Below, in pieces: positions 32,344-42,126 of a stretch of 64,000 nt of DNA. Source of the stretch: Clostridium sp. OM02-18AC (lineage in GTDB: Bacteria; Bacillota; Clostridia; Lachnospirales; Lachnospiraceae); NCBI RefSeq assembly GCF_003481825.1, contig NZ_QULW01000007.1, positions 1 through 64,000 on the forward strand. Reading direction: 5' to 3'. Under the pieces are notes generated by a model. It did no database searches. It was not told the DNA's origin and saw only the letters and a list, made by a program, of their open reading frames with translations. Position 1 is the stretch's first letter. Every line of letters begins with the position of its first letter. The position numbers and the translations under genes are program-made.

Positions 32344-33189
32344 ATGTTTAATTCCGGATATAAGAAAGCAGCACTTGAAGCAGCGCAAGAAGCAGGCGAA
32401 CAGTATCAGGATACTTATGATATAACAATCCGGCACACTACAGGTCTCCATGAAAAGAAACTGGAAGCCGTAGTAATTTTAAAGCAGGTAGATGACTATA
32501 TTCATTCCCTATCAAATAAGCCTGGTGAACTGAGCAAACAGATGTCCCGGGTCACTCTGAAACGCCAGGCTTTTGAGCAGGAAGTCGATCAGTTACAGAT
32601 TGAAAGCAAGAAGACGGATAAGATCAGTACCAGTCTTGCCGGGGCAGGTGCCATGGCAGGAGCCGGTATTGCAGCATTTGGTCCAACTGCGGCTATGGCA
32701 GTTGCGACCACGTTTGGAACGGCATCAACAGGAACAGCTATCGCGACATTGTCTGGTGCGGCAGCAACCAATGCGGCGCTGGCATGGCTTGGTGGCGGAG
32801 CACTTGCTGTCGGAGGTGGCGGAATGGCCGCGGGCGAAGCATTTCTCGCCCTGGCAGGGCCGGTTGGCTGGGCAATCGGCGGAGCAGCCATTCTGGGAGG
32901 CGGCGCATTTGCAAATCACAAGAATAAAAAGATCGCAGAAGAGGCAGAGGCACAGACCAGAAAAATAAAGAAAGAGACGGAAAATCTGAAAGAAATCGAT
33001 ACCAGGGTAGAAGCGGAAAGAAAGGCAATCCGGCCACTTCATTCTGGAGTGAAGAAAATTTTGAAGCAATTAGAAGCACTCGGTCACCGTGACTACAAAA
33101 AACTTTCTTCGGAAGAAAAGGAGATGCTGCGAACCTTATTGAATTCTTCGGAAGCGTTATCGGAAAGAATCGGAGTGAAACTGCAATGA
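32344..33189 (+). CDS. Glycine-zipper membrane protein with flanking coiled coils, unknown function
   Basis: The 281-residue protein has an N-terminal helical part (residues 1-95, with KKLEAVVILKQVDDYIHSL), a central stretch of about 90 residues made almost only of Gly, Ala, Thr and Ser (GAGAMAGAGIAAFGPTAAMA, then GGGALAVGGGGMAAGEAFLA and GWAIGGAAILGGGAFA), and a C-terminal charged coiled coil (NHKNKKIAEEAEAQTRKIKK). Gly/Ala zippers of this type insert into or pack on membranes and are found in pore-forming and stress proteins. ATG 32326 lacks a ribosome site; ATG 32344 has a weak GTGGGG. Its stop overlaps the start of a second, broken gene at 33186. I do not know the family. Confidence 0.6.
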   Translation: MFNSGYKKAALEAAQEAGEQYQDTYDITIRHTTGLHEKKLEAVVILKQVDDYIHSLSNKPGELSKQMSRVTLKRQAFEQEVDQLQIESKKTDKISTSLAGAGAMAGAGIAAFGPTAAMAVATTFGTASTGTAIATLSGAAATNAALAWLGGGALAVGGGGMAAGEAFLALAGPVGWAIGGAAILGGGAFANHKNKKIAEEAEAQTRKIKKETENLKEIDTRVEAERKAIRPLHSGVKKILKQLEALGHRDYKKLSSEEKEMLRTLLNSSEALSERIGVKLQ

Positions 33190-33448
33190 TCGGGGAAAAG
33201 GATTACCTCACGGCGGATATCCATAAAACAGAGTGGGCCAGTGCGACCTGCGTATAATGCTCATTATAGGGAATGCGACTCTTTGCATAATCGATGGGGC
33301 AGATGCAGCTGTTCATGGACTTGCAGGTGGAAATTTTGTGAGCTTTATCTGTCATCTGAATCTGGTAGGATGGGCAAGGCTGGTGATGTTTGTATTAAAA
33401 GAACTGGCAATTCGGATTGTGCGAAGCCTGGATGACCTGTTTTTGTAG
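33186..33448 (+). pseudogene. Broken second gene of the glycine-zipper pair
   Basis: ATG 33186-33188 overlaps the stop of the glycine-zipper gene (ATGA), the usual sign of a coupled gene. The frame MIGEKDYLTADIHKTEWASA stops after 23 codons. In another frame, from about 33262, the sequence LCIIDGADAAVHGLAGGNFV and SFICHLNLVGWARLVMFVLK continues like a membrane-associated protein segment and ends at 33448. An internal deletion with a frameshift explains both. The original function is unknown. Confidence 0.5.
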
Positions 33449-33536
33449 CAGCGCTGAGCATACAAGGGCATATATGAAAGATTGTATGATAGTAGAAAAT
33501 ATAAGTGAAAATAAAAAGGAGTGCTACGAAAGGGTG

Positions 33537-33565
33537 TTGAAAATCCACCTCCGATGTGATATGAT
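33537..33565 (+). promoter_or_regulatory. Sigma-A promoter upstream of the oligopeptide ABC operon
   Basis: TTGAAA (33537-33542), a 17-base spacer and TATGAT (33560-33565) form a good promoter. Transcription from about 33573 would pass through a short GC hairpin (GCGGAC...GCCGC, 33577-33597) and then a terminator-like stem before reaching the first gene. Confidence 0.55.
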
Positions 33566-33611
33566 TTTTTTATTAGCGGACATTTTCAGATGCCGCAGCC
33601 AATACAAATGC

Positions 33612-33649
33612 AATGGTGCATCCTCTTAAGGAGGCAATGCACCATTTTT
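33612..33649 (+). terminator. Leader terminator or attenuator before the oligopeptide ABC operon
   Basis: AATGGTGCAT pairs with ATGCACCATT (10 bp, 15-base loop) followed by TTT. It stands about 40 bases after the predicted start of transcription and 67 before the binding-protein gene, so it may attenuate that operon. Alternatively it ends transcripts coming from the decayed genes upstream. The loop carries AAGGAGG. Confidence 0.6.
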
Positions 33650-33716
33650 GGTTGCTGGCATAGAATGCTGTGTGGAAAAACAGCAATAAAATCCCGTCCG
33701 CATCAAGGAGGATATT

Positions 33717-35384
33717 ATGAAGAAGAAGCTCAGTCTCATCCTGGCTGCTGCACTGACGGCTGGCCTGGCGCTGACCGGCTGCGGCGGCAGCAAAACTTCC
33801 GATACAACAGAGAATACAGCGGGCGCAGAGAGTGAAACGGCTGCTGAGGTGAAGGGCGTGGACGTGGATACGACCGGTTACCTGGTAGCTGCATTGAATG
33901 CGGATATCCAGACGGCAGATGTCCAGAAGACCTCCAAGGATTACGAGGTTCCGTTCAATATTTTCGATCGTCTGGTCGATGTTGAGGTCGACGCGGACGG
34001 CAATTCCAAGATTGTTCCGAGTTTGGCTGAGAACTGGGATATTTCTGACGATGGTCTGGAGTATACGTTCCATTTAAGACAGGGCGTGAAGTTCCACAAT
34101 GGCAATGATTTTACCGCAGAGGATGTGGCTTATACTTTCCACCGCATGTTGACCGTAGAGGGCGGCGTGAATACCGAATTTATCGACCAGATCAAGGGTG
34201 CGGATGAGCTCTTGGCTGGCGAGACCGATACCCTGGAGGGCGTTGAGGTGGTGGACGATTACACCATCAAAGTGACCTTAAAGGAGCCGTTTGCCGGTTT
34301 CCTGGCAAGTATTTCTTCCCCGGGTGTTTCGATTTATGACAGCGAGGCAACCGAGGCAGCAGGTGACCAGTTTGGTATGGATCCGGCAGTGACCGTTGGT
34401 ACAGGCCCGTTTGAGTTTTCTTCCTGGAGCTTTAACAACCAGCTGGTTCTGACCCGCAATGAGGACTACTGGAAGGGCGCTTCCAAGCTTCCGGGCGTTG
34501 TCATCAAGATCATCCCGGATACTGAGACCCAGTCCATGATGTTTGAGAGCGGCGAGCTTGACATTCTCGACCTGGACTATGCGGCAGATTCTGTTGACCG
34601 CTTTACCGAGACGTATCCGGACCAGATCGTGCAGGGACCGCGTGTTGGTATCGTGTACTTTACCATGAACTTTAATAAGGAGCCGTTCCAGGATGTCAGA
34701 GTCCGCAAGGCGGTTCAGATGTCCATCGACCGCCAGGCAATCCTGGATGCGCTTTACGGCGGCAGAGGACAGGTGGAGCAGGGAATCTTCCCGCACGGCC
34801 TCATCGGCTTTAACCCGGATCAGGAAGAGATCAAGTACGATCCGGAGGCTGCAAAGGCGCTGCTTGCCGAGGCTGGCTATGCCGATGGCTTCGACATGGA
34901 GATTGCAGCAGACAGCTCTGCTTCTGACACCATGACCATGGCGCTGGAGATTGTCAGCGACCAGCTTGCTGAGGTTGGCATCCGCGCAGAGATCAAGAAT
35001 TACGATGAATCTACCTGGTTAGAGACCAGAAAATCCGGTGAGCTTGGTTCCTTCATGTCTACCTGGTCTGCCGATTACAACGACCCGGACAACTTCATTT
35101 ACACCTTCTTTGGAAATGAAGAGAAGACAAAGATCCGCTCCATCAATTACCCGGATACCGAAGTGATGAACCGTGTAGCGAAGGCGCGTACCATTGTGAA
35201 CGAAGACGAGCGTCTGGCTGAGTACAAGGCACTGGAAGAGAAGATCGCCCACGAGGATGCGGCATGGGTGCCGATGTTCTCCAGACTGCATCTGTTCGCA
35301 GTCAGCAAGCGGGTAGAGGGCTTTGCACCGTTATGGAGCGGTCTGAGTGACCAGCTTTTCTACAACGTATCAATCAACGAGTAG
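33717..35384 (+). CDS. Oligopeptide/dipeptide ABC transporter binding lipoprotein
   Basis: This 555-residue lipoprotein is a family 5 solute-binding protein (OppA/DppA type). The signal peptide ends in the lipobox LTGC near residue 22, followed by a short Thr/Glu-rich tether. Family blocks include the ENWDISDDGLEYTFHLRQGV segment with KFHNGNDFTAEDVAYTFHRM, later GTGPFEFSSWSFNNQLVLTR and VRVRKAVQMSIDRQAILDAL. The ligand is most often a peptide, but sugars and nickel complexes are also carried by relatives. AAGGAGGATATT precedes ATG. It heads a complete five-gene ABC operon with a possible attenuator in its leader. Confidence 0.9.
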   Translation: MKKKLSLILAAALTAGLALTGCGGSKTSDTTENTAGAESETAAEVKGVDVDTTGYLVAALNADIQTADVQKTSKDYEVPFNIFDRLVDVEVDADGNSKIVPSLAENWDISDDGLEYTFHLRQGVKFHNGNDFTAEDVAYTFHRMLTVEGGVNTEFIDQIKGADELLAGETDTLEGVEVVDDYTIKVTLKEPFAGFLASISSPGVSIYDSEATEAAGDQFGMDPAVTVGTGPFEFSSWSFNNQLVLTRNEDYWKGASKLPGVVIKIIPDTETQSMMFESGELDILDLDYAADSVDRFTETYPDQIVQGPRVGIVYFTMNFNKEPFQDVRVRKAVQMSIDRQAILDALYGGRGQVEQGIFPHGLIGFNPDQEEIKYDPEAAKALLAEAGYADGFDMEIAADSSASDTMTMALEIVSDQLAEVGIRAEIKNYDESTWLETRKSGELGSFMSTWSADYNDPDNFIYTFFGNEEKTKIRSINYPDTEVMNRVAKARTIVNEDERLAEYKALEEKIAHEDAAWVPMFSRLHLFAVSKRVEGFAPLWSGLSDQLFYNVSINE

Positions 35385-35522
35385 GATCGTGACCGGAGGG
35401 AGTTTCCGAAAGGGACTCCCTCTTTTGCCATGTAGAAACGCAGAGGAAGGAAACATTCATGGCCGGTCTGTATGTCAACGGGCATGCCAGATTGTGTGTC
35501 TGCATAGAAGGAGGATAAGGTT

Positions 35523-36446
35523 TTGTTCAAGAAGGTACTGAAGAGGATTCTGATTTCCATTCCGGTCCTGGTGGGCGTGGTGCTTCTGATTTTCATCATG
35601 CTGCGCATTGTCCCGGGTGACCCGGTTACCACCATGATGGGTGAGCATGTGAATCCGGCGGTGATCGAGAAGATCAGCAAAGAGATGGGGTTGGATAAGC
35701 CTTTGTATGTTCAGTTTTTCCAGTATATTGCCCATGCGCTGCGGGGCGATTTCGGAACGTCCTACAGGCTGAACCGGAATGTGACAAAGATTATTTTAGA
35801 GGCATTCCCGAATACAGTGAAATTATCCCTTCTGGCGGCGGTGGTTGCCTGGGTGATCGGCATTGTGGCTGGGATCATTGCAGCGGTGCGCCAGAATAAG
35901 CTGCTGGACCGCCTGTTTATGGGCGGTGCCCTGATCGGTGTTTCCATGCCGGTCTTTATGACAGCGCTGGTACTCCAGTATCTGTTTGCGTTTAAGTTTA
36001 AATGGTTCCCGGTTTCCGGTTTTGATTCCTTCCGTGCAATGATCCTTCCGGCGATCGTGCTGGGGTGGAACTCTGCGGGAAGCATTGCCCGCATGACCCG
36101 CTCCAACTTGGTTGAGATCATGCAGAATGACTTTATCCGCACAGCGCGGGCTAAGGGTCTGTTGGAGTCTGGTGTCATTGTAAAGCATGCGCTGAAAAAT
36201 GCCATGCTCCCGGTTGTGACGATGATGGCGCTGCAGGTGTCCAGCATGCTGTCCGGCGCTGTTTTAACGGAGAGTGTGTTCGGTGTTCCGGGCATTGGTC
36301 GTCTGGCAGTCAATGCCATTGAGACCAGAGATATGCCGCTTTTGCAGGGCACCGTTATTTTTACTACGATCCTGATCATTGCAGGAAACCTGGTGGCAGA
36401 CCTGCTTTATAATGTACTGGATCCGAGAATCAGGGAGGGCGCGTAA
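35523..36446 (+). CDS. Oligopeptide/dipeptide ABC transporter permease, DppB type
   Basis: This 307-residue permease begins with a TTG codon at 35523 behind GAAGGAGGATAAGGTT. It has about six spans, the family start LKRILISIPVLVGVVLLIFI then MLRIVPGDPVTTMMGEH, and the EAA-type loop ARAKGLLESGVIVKHALKNA near residue 218 that couples to the ATPase. The last block FGVPGIGRLAVNAIETRDMP fits DppB. The binding protein gene lies 138 bases upstream with a weak inverted repeat between them (GGGAGTTTCC...GGGACTCCC at 35398-35422), which may help keep binding protein in excess. Confidence 0.92.
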   Translation: MFKKVLKRILISIPVLVGVVLLIFIMLRIVPGDPVTTMMGEHVNPAVIEKISKEMGLDKPLYVQFFQYIAHALRGDFGTSYRLNRNVTKIILEAFPNTVKLSLLAAVVAWVIGIVAGIIAAVRQNKLLDRLFMGGALIGVSMPVFMTALVLQYLFAFKFKWFPVSGFDSFRAMILPAIVLGWNSAGSIARMTRSNLVEIMQNDFIRTARAKGLLESGVIVKHALKNAMLPVVTMMALQVSSMLSGAVLTESVFGVPGIGRLAVNAIETRDMPLLQGTVIFTTILIIAGNLVADLLYNVLDPRIREGA

Positions 36447-36447
36447 G

Positions 36448-37419
<972 letters not shown>

Positions 37420-37540
37420 GGCCGGAACTTCATGGAAAAAGACAGCAGTGGTGACTGGCTGTTCCTGACGGGCAGGAGCAGTTGCCAGCAGAGAAGGAGC
37501 ATTTTTGCCTGACAGGGGCAGGAATGAAAAGGAGAAGAAC

Positions 37541-38548
37541 ATGAACGATTCAATCGTATTAGATATCCGTGATCTGAAATCCCACTTCTTTACCGCGAAG
37601 GGGGAGGTGCCGGCAGTGGATGGCGTCAGCATTGAGGTACCGGCCGGAAAGATCATTGGCATTGTAGGAGAGAGCGGATGTGGAAAGAGTATGACCGCCA
37701 TGTCTGTTATGGGACTTTTGCGTTACCCGGGCAAGGTGGTAGGCGGAAGCATTACCCTGGAGGGACGCGACATTACCCACCTTTCCCCGCGGGAACTGGC
37801 GAAGGTGCGCGGAAATGAGATCTCGATGATCTTCCAGGAGCCGATGACCTCGTTAAACCCGGTCTATCCGGTGGGAAAGCAGGTGCAGGAGGCCATTCTT
37901 TTGCATCAGAAGGTTTCAAAAGAAGAAGCAAAGCAGCGCGTTATTGACATTTTCCGTGCAGTCGGAATCCCGGAGCCGGAGAAGCGCTATAAGAGTTATC
38001 CGCATCAGCTTTCCGGCGGTCTGCGCCAGAGAGTCATGATCGGTATGACCATGGTGTGTCGCCCGAAGGTGATGATCGCCGACGAGCCGACCACGGCGCT
38101 GGACGTGACCATTGAAGCGCAGATCTTACAGTTAATGAAGAAACTCTGTGAGGAGCAGGGAACTTCGGTCATCCTCATTACCCACAATATGGGCGTGGTG
38201 GCAGAAGTTTGCGACTATGTGTATGTCATGTATGCGGGCAAGGTTATGGAGCAGGCAGAGACCTTTGAACTGTTTGACCATACCGCGCACCCTTATACGC
38301 AGGGCCTGTTAAAGTCCATTCCGAAGCTGGACAGCCGGGAAGAGCGGCTTTACACGATCGAGGGTGTGGTGCCGAATCTCTTACATCTGCCGAAAGGTTG
38401 CCGTTTCTGCACCCGGTGTGAGTATGCGACGGAGCGGTGCAGAAATGAGGAGCCGCAGATGTATGAGACTGCCGGTGGGCATAAAGTACGGTGCTTTCGG
38501 AGCGAAAGTGCCAGAGCAGAGGAGGTGAGTGGACATGGAGACAACTGA
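37541..38548 (+). CDS. Oligopeptide/dipeptide ABC transporter ATPase, DppD type
   Basis: This 335-residue ABC ATPase energises uptake together with its partner gene downstream. Walker A is GESGCGKSMTA near residue 40, the Q-loop MIFQEPMTSLNP near 90, the signature LSGGLRQRV near 155, Walker B VMIADEPTTALDVT near 174 and the switch His in ITHNMG. The C-terminal oligopeptide-type extension has a cysteine cluster (CRFCTRCEYATERC) that in several family members binds [4Fe-4S]. AAAGGAGAAGAAC precedes ATG 37541. The end overlaps the start of the next gene by 14 bases. Confidence 0.92.
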   Translation: MNDSIVLDIRDLKSHFFTAKGEVPAVDGVSIEVPAGKIIGIVGESGCGKSMTAMSVMGLLRYPGKVVGGSITLEGRDITHLSPRELAKVRGNEISMIFQEPMTSLNPVYPVGKQVQEAILLHQKVSKEEAKQRVIDIFRAVGIPEPEKRYKSYPHQLSGGLRQRVMIGMTMVCRPKVMIADEPTTALDVTIEAQILQLMKKLCEEQGTSVILITHNMGVVAEVCDYVYVMYAGKVMEQAETFELFDHTAHPYTQGLLKSIPKLDSREERLYTIEGVVPNLLHLPKGCRFCTRCEYATERCRNEEPQMYETAGGHKVRCFRSESARAEEVSGHGDN

Positions 38549-39602
38549 AAACACAACATGGCTGGCAGATCAGCCATGTCTGGATGGGCTGGCAGAAAAC
38601 CAGCAGACAGAAAACAGCACGAGTGAACGCAAGCTTCTGCTTCGCACCAATCATCTGGTAAAGGAATTCCCTATTGGCGGCACAAAGAAGGATCCGCTGG
38701 TGGTGCATGCAGTGTCTGATGTCAACCTGGAAATTTACGAAGGTGAGACGCTGGCACTGGTCGGAGAATCCGGCTGCGGAAAGAGTACGCTTGGGCGTCT
38801 TCTGATCCGTCTTCTGGAGGCAACGTCCGGCAAGGTGGAGTTTGAAGGACAGGACATCACCGCCATGAAAGAGTCGGAGTTTGCAAAGATCCGCAGGCAG
38901 CTGCAGATCATCTTCCAGGATCCGTACGCTTCCTTAAATCCGCGTATGAGCGTGGCGAAGATTATTGCAGAGCCGCTGACAACTTATGGAATGAAAGATA
39001 AAAAGCAGTTGGAAACACGGGTGAAGGAGCTCATGAAAGAGGTCGGGATCCCGGAAGAATTTTATAACCGGTATCCGCACCAGTTCTCCGGCGGACAGCG
39101 CCAGCGAATTGGCATTGCCCGTGCCATCGCACTGAATCCGAAACTGATCGTCTGCGATGAGCCGGTATCCGCGCTGGACGTTTCCATCCAGTCCCAGGTG
39201 TTAAACCTGTTAAAGGATCTGCAGGAAGAATATAAGCTGACGTATCTGTTTATTTCCCACGATCTGAGCGTAGTGAAATTTATCGCAGACCGTGTGTGTG
39301 TCATGTTTTTGGGAAGTATCTGTGAGATCGGGGATACGGAGTCGCTGTATGCGCATCCGCTGCACCCGTACACCCGCTTTCTTATGAACGCGATCCCGAA
39401 GGCAGACCCGCATCTTCGGACCAAAGAAAAGGAGTTGCTGGTCGGCGAGATTCCGTCTCCGGTGAATCCGCCGTCTGGCTGTAAATTCCACACCCGCTGC
39501 CCTTATGCACAGGAAATTTGTGGAAAAGAGCAGTCGCCATGTAAGCGTTTTGGGGATAGAACGGTGTTCTGTCATTTCCCGCTTGAGAGCGCGGAGCAAT
39601 AG
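38535..39602 (+). CDS. Oligopeptide/dipeptide ABC transporter ATPase, DppF type
   Basis: This 355-residue partner ATPase has Walker A GESGCGKSTLGRLL near residue 75, Q-loop IIFQDPYASLNPRM near 120, signature FSGGQRQRIGIARA near 180, Walker B LIVCDEPVSALDVS near 203 and switch His ISHDLS. It ends with the cysteine-bearing tail CKFHTRCPYAQEICGKEQSP. The first 35 residues are an extra polar leader. AGAGGAGGTGAGTGGAC fits ATG 38535 better than GTG 38529, which is only three bases from the GGAGG. Confidence 0.92.
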   Translation: METTENTTWLADQPCLDGLAENQQTENSTSERKLLLRTNHLVKEFPIGGTKKDPLVVHAVSDVNLEIYEGETLALVGESGCGKSTLGRLLIRLLEATSGKVEFEGQDITAMKESEFAKIRRQLQIIFQDPYASLNPRMSVAKIIAEPLTTYGMKDKKQLETRVKELMKEVGIPEEFYNRYPHQFSGGQRQRIGIARAIALNPKLIVCDEPVSALDVSIQSQVLNLLKDLQEEYKLTYLFISHDLSVVKFIADRVCVMFLGSICEIGDTESLYAHPLHPYTRFLMNAIPKADPHLRTKEKELLVGEIPSPVNPPSGCKFHTRCPYAQEICGKEQSPCKRFGDRTVFCHFPLESAEQ

Positions 39603-39619
39603 AAAAGAGGAAACAGACC

Positions 39620-40111
39620 ATGGAATTTGTATTTGAGCATGTGCGAAAAGAAGAGGCGGACGAAGTCCTGGACCTCTACCGTTCGCTGATCGGCACTCCG
39701 TTTTGCGCCTGGACTGCGGATTATCCATCCCGCAGTGATGTAGACTTTGATTTATCCCGCAATGCATTATTCTGTCTGCGGAACGAAGAAAACGGAGAGA
39801 TCGCCGGAGTTATCTCCATCGATGAAGATCCAAAGGTGGAAACGCTGTCCTGCTGGACGAAAGAACTTCAGCCGGGGCGGGAACTTTCCAGGCTCGGTGT
39901 GCGCGAAAGCTACCAGAACCAGGGAATTGCCAGAAAGCTGATGGCGGGGGCGATAGAGGAACTGCGCAGCCAGGGATTCAAAAGTGTACACATCCTGGTG
40001 GCAAAGGAAAATAAAAAAGCACTGGCGTCTTATAAGGTGTTTGAATATGAAACAGTCGGGGCGTGTTTTTTACACGAACACGATTACTGGTGTTACGAAA
40101 AAGCATTATAA
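39620..40111 (+). CDS. GNAT family N-acetyltransferase
   Basis: This 163-residue protein has the GNAT acetyl-CoA site in ELSRLGVRESYQNQGIARKL near residue 93 (pattern Q-x-x-G-I/A with R), followed by FKSVHILVAKENKKALASYK and a YETVGACFLHEHDYWCYEK end. It is 17 bases after the last ABC gene with AAAAGAGGAAACAGACC before ATG, so it belongs to that operon. Peptide- or amino acid-derived acceptors are a natural guess in this context but are not shown by the sequence. Confidence 0.8.
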   Translation: MEFVFEHVRKEEADEVLDLYRSLIGTPFCAWTADYPSRSDVDFDLSRNALFCLRNEENGEIAGVISIDEDPKVETLSCWTKELQPGRELSRLGVRESYQNQGIARKLMAGAIEELRSQGFKSVHILVAKENKKALASYKVFEYETVGACFLHEHDYWCYEKAL

Positions 40112-40120
40112 TAGAAAGAA

Positions 40121-40166
40121 AAAGCTGATGACTTCTGCGGAAAAAACGCAGGGCATCAGCTTTTTT
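40121..40166 (+). terminator. Terminator of the oligopeptide ABC/GNAT operon
   Basis: AAAGCTGATG pairs with CATCAGCTTT, and an inner CTGCG/CGCAG stem extends it. TTTTTT follows. The minus-strand neighbour (EAL protein) ends at 40207, so it may serve both strands. Confidence 0.88.
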
Positions 40167-40206
40167 GATATGGATCCGGCTGTGACGGTAGGAATCCTGG
40201 ATCCGC

Positions 40207-42126
40207 TTAGTTTGTTTTCTCGGTGAGCAGTTCCAGAAGCGCGATCGGAGCCAGAGGTCTGGAAAAATAATATCCCTGGATCATATTGACACCCCACTGT
40301 TCCAGCAGGTCCAGTTCTTCCTGGGTTTCCACACCCTCTGAAATGATCAGATAGCCCATCTGCTGGAATGCAGCCACAATACTTTGATAGAAGGTAGCGG
40401 CTTTGACATCAGAACAGATGTGAAAGAGCAGGGAGCGGTCCAGCTTGATCGCAGCAAATGGAAGCCGCATGACGGTATTAAAGTTTGCGTAGCCGGAGCC
40501 GAAATCATCCAGGCACAAGAGAATCCCGGCATTGGAAAATTCTTCGACAGCCTGATTCAGGATGTTATTGTATTCGGTTGCCACGGTTTCCGTAATTTCA
40601 AATTGAAAATAGGAATGCGGGAGACCGAATTCATCTATGATCCGGATAAAACGGCTGCTGCAGTCATTTTTGATCAGATCCAGCGGAGAAAGGTTGAATT
40701 TGACCGTATGGAGCTGCTTCATCAGATCTTCATGGTCTTTGAGGAAGCGGCAGACACGGCGAAACTGCAGGTCGCTGATCTGGTCGACCAACCGGTTCCT
40801 TTCTGCAATCTGAATGAACATATCGGGAGAAATCCAGCCGTACGTCGGATGACGCAGGCGGCTTAAGGCTTCCAGGGAAACGAAGCATTTTTCATCCAGG
40901 GAGTAGACCGGCTGGTAATAGACTTCAAACAGATCCTCTTCAATGGCGGTATGCAGAAACTGTTCGATTTCTTTATTATACACAAAGCTGCTCATGGTTT
41001 TCTGGTCATCCTGAACGGTCTCAACGATGCCATTTCGCGGAGCAAGAGATTCCAGGTATTCTGCGTATTCCAGGATGGCCCCTCCATCATCCAGCTTTTC
41101 TGCATTGAGGATACCGCAAAGAATGGCAGGGGAGGATAGCTTGTCAGAGGTTTCTGCATTCAAACCGGAATTCTGCTGAAAAAGCTTTTTTATTTCCGTC
41201 AGGAAATATTCATATTCCTGCAGGGAAGAGGCCAGTACGAGAAATCGTTTTCCGGTGATGCGGAAAACCTGCAGTCCGCAGATTTCTTGAAGCTGTTCGG
41301 AGATGAGCTTTAGAAACTGGTCCCCACTCTGGGTACCGGCTGCCCGGTTGATCTGGTTTAACTGGTAAAAGGTTATGGTGATCACGTGGAAACTTTTCTT
41401 TTCCGCGAGAAATTCTTCTGTTTTTCGGATGAAGTATGGTTTGTCATAGAGCCCGGTCAGACTGTCGGTATTGGCATGTGGATTGTTAATGGTCAAAAAC
41501 AGTGTCAGGACTGCAAGGCTGAGCCCAAATCCAGTCATCAAAAGCGGTTGATACAGCGCCTGAACGATGACACCGAAAGCCGACAGTACAAGAATCTGAA
41601 ACAGTGCCTTGCTGGTCGCTGGACCAAGTGCTTTTCTCCGGAAAATGATGATCAGAGTGGCTTCTGCAATATGGAGCAGGGCACAGTAATACATGAGCAT
41701 GTACAGTGGGCCTTTTACGTAACCGGTCTGAGATTCAAAGAAAAACATATTGCCGGTAAACTGATTGCTCAGGATCAAAAAGAGCAGGATAAGTGTTGGA
41801 AAGCCCAGGATGAACATTTCACCGGGATGAATGTGCTCTTTTTTATGAAAGGTCCGGATGTAACAGACCAGAACGAAAGGAAGCAAGGTCTGCATCAGGT
41901 AAAAGATGGTAGTGGACAAAATGGCGCCCATTCCAAAATCACTATGACCGGAAGCAATGTAGTAAGTGCTGATCAGTTCAAAAAATACATCCAGAATTCC
42001 AAGCACTGCCAAATGAAGAAATGTGCGGTTATTCAGATCGTTTGGGCGCTTCTGATTAAAAAACTGCCACAGAACGATGGTAAGAATGATGAACGCGGCA
42101 ATCAGAAAATCGGAATTATAACTCAT
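40207..42126 (-). CDS. Membrane EAL-domain c-di-GMP phosphodiesterase with degenerate GGDEF
   Basis: The 639-residue protein has about eight membrane spans in the first 215 residues, a GGDEF-like domain (220-365) and an EAL domain (385-635). The EAL domain keeps the key residues: SLEALSRLRHP, FNLSPLDL, FEITETVA, LCLDDFGSGYANF, IKLDRSLL and SEGVETQEE with QGYYFSRPL. It is therefore likely to break down cyclic di-GMP. The GGDEF site is degenerate: the signature position reads RITGKRF, so no cyclase activity is expected. It overlaps the upstream GGDEF gene by four bases (ATGA), so the two proteins are made together and probably act on one signal at the membrane. Confidence 0.87.
   Translation of the reverse strand: MSYNSDFLIAAFIILTIVLWQFFNQKRPNDLNNRTFLHLAVLGILDVFFELISTYYIASGHSDFGMGAILSTTIFYLMQTLLPFVLVCYIRTFHKKEHIHPGEMFILGFPTLILLFLILSNQFTGNMFFFESQTGYVKGPLYMLMYYCALLHIAEATLIIIFRRKALGPATSKALFQILVLSAFGVIVQALYQPLLMTGFGLSLAVLTLFLTINNPHANTDSLTGLYDKPYFIRKTEEFLAEKKSFHVITITFYQLNQINRAAGTQSGDQFLKLISEQLQEICGLQVFRITGKRFLVLASSLQEYEYFLTEIKKLFQQNSGLNAETSDKLSSPAILCGILNAEKLDDGGAILEYAEYLESLAPRNGIVETVQDDQKTMSSFVYNKEIEQFLHTAIEEDLFEVYYQPVYSLDEKCFVSLEALSRLRHPTYGWISPDMFIQIAERNRLVDQISDLQFRRVCRFLKDHEDLMKQLHTVKFNLSPLDLIKNDCSSRFIRIIDEFGLPHSYFQFEITETVATEYNNILNQAVEEFSNAGILLCLDDFGSGYANFNTVMRLPFAAIKLDRSLLFHICSDVKAATFYQSIVAAFQQMGYLIISEGVETQEELDLLEQWGVNMIQGYYFSRPLAPIALLELLTEKTN

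Noticed and set aside
40121..40166. A fluoride-riboswitch-like 3' half (GCTGATGACTTCTG) after the GNAT gene
   Set aside because: The 5' stem and AACCGC block are missing and it stands at an operon end; it is an ordinary terminator with chance similarity.
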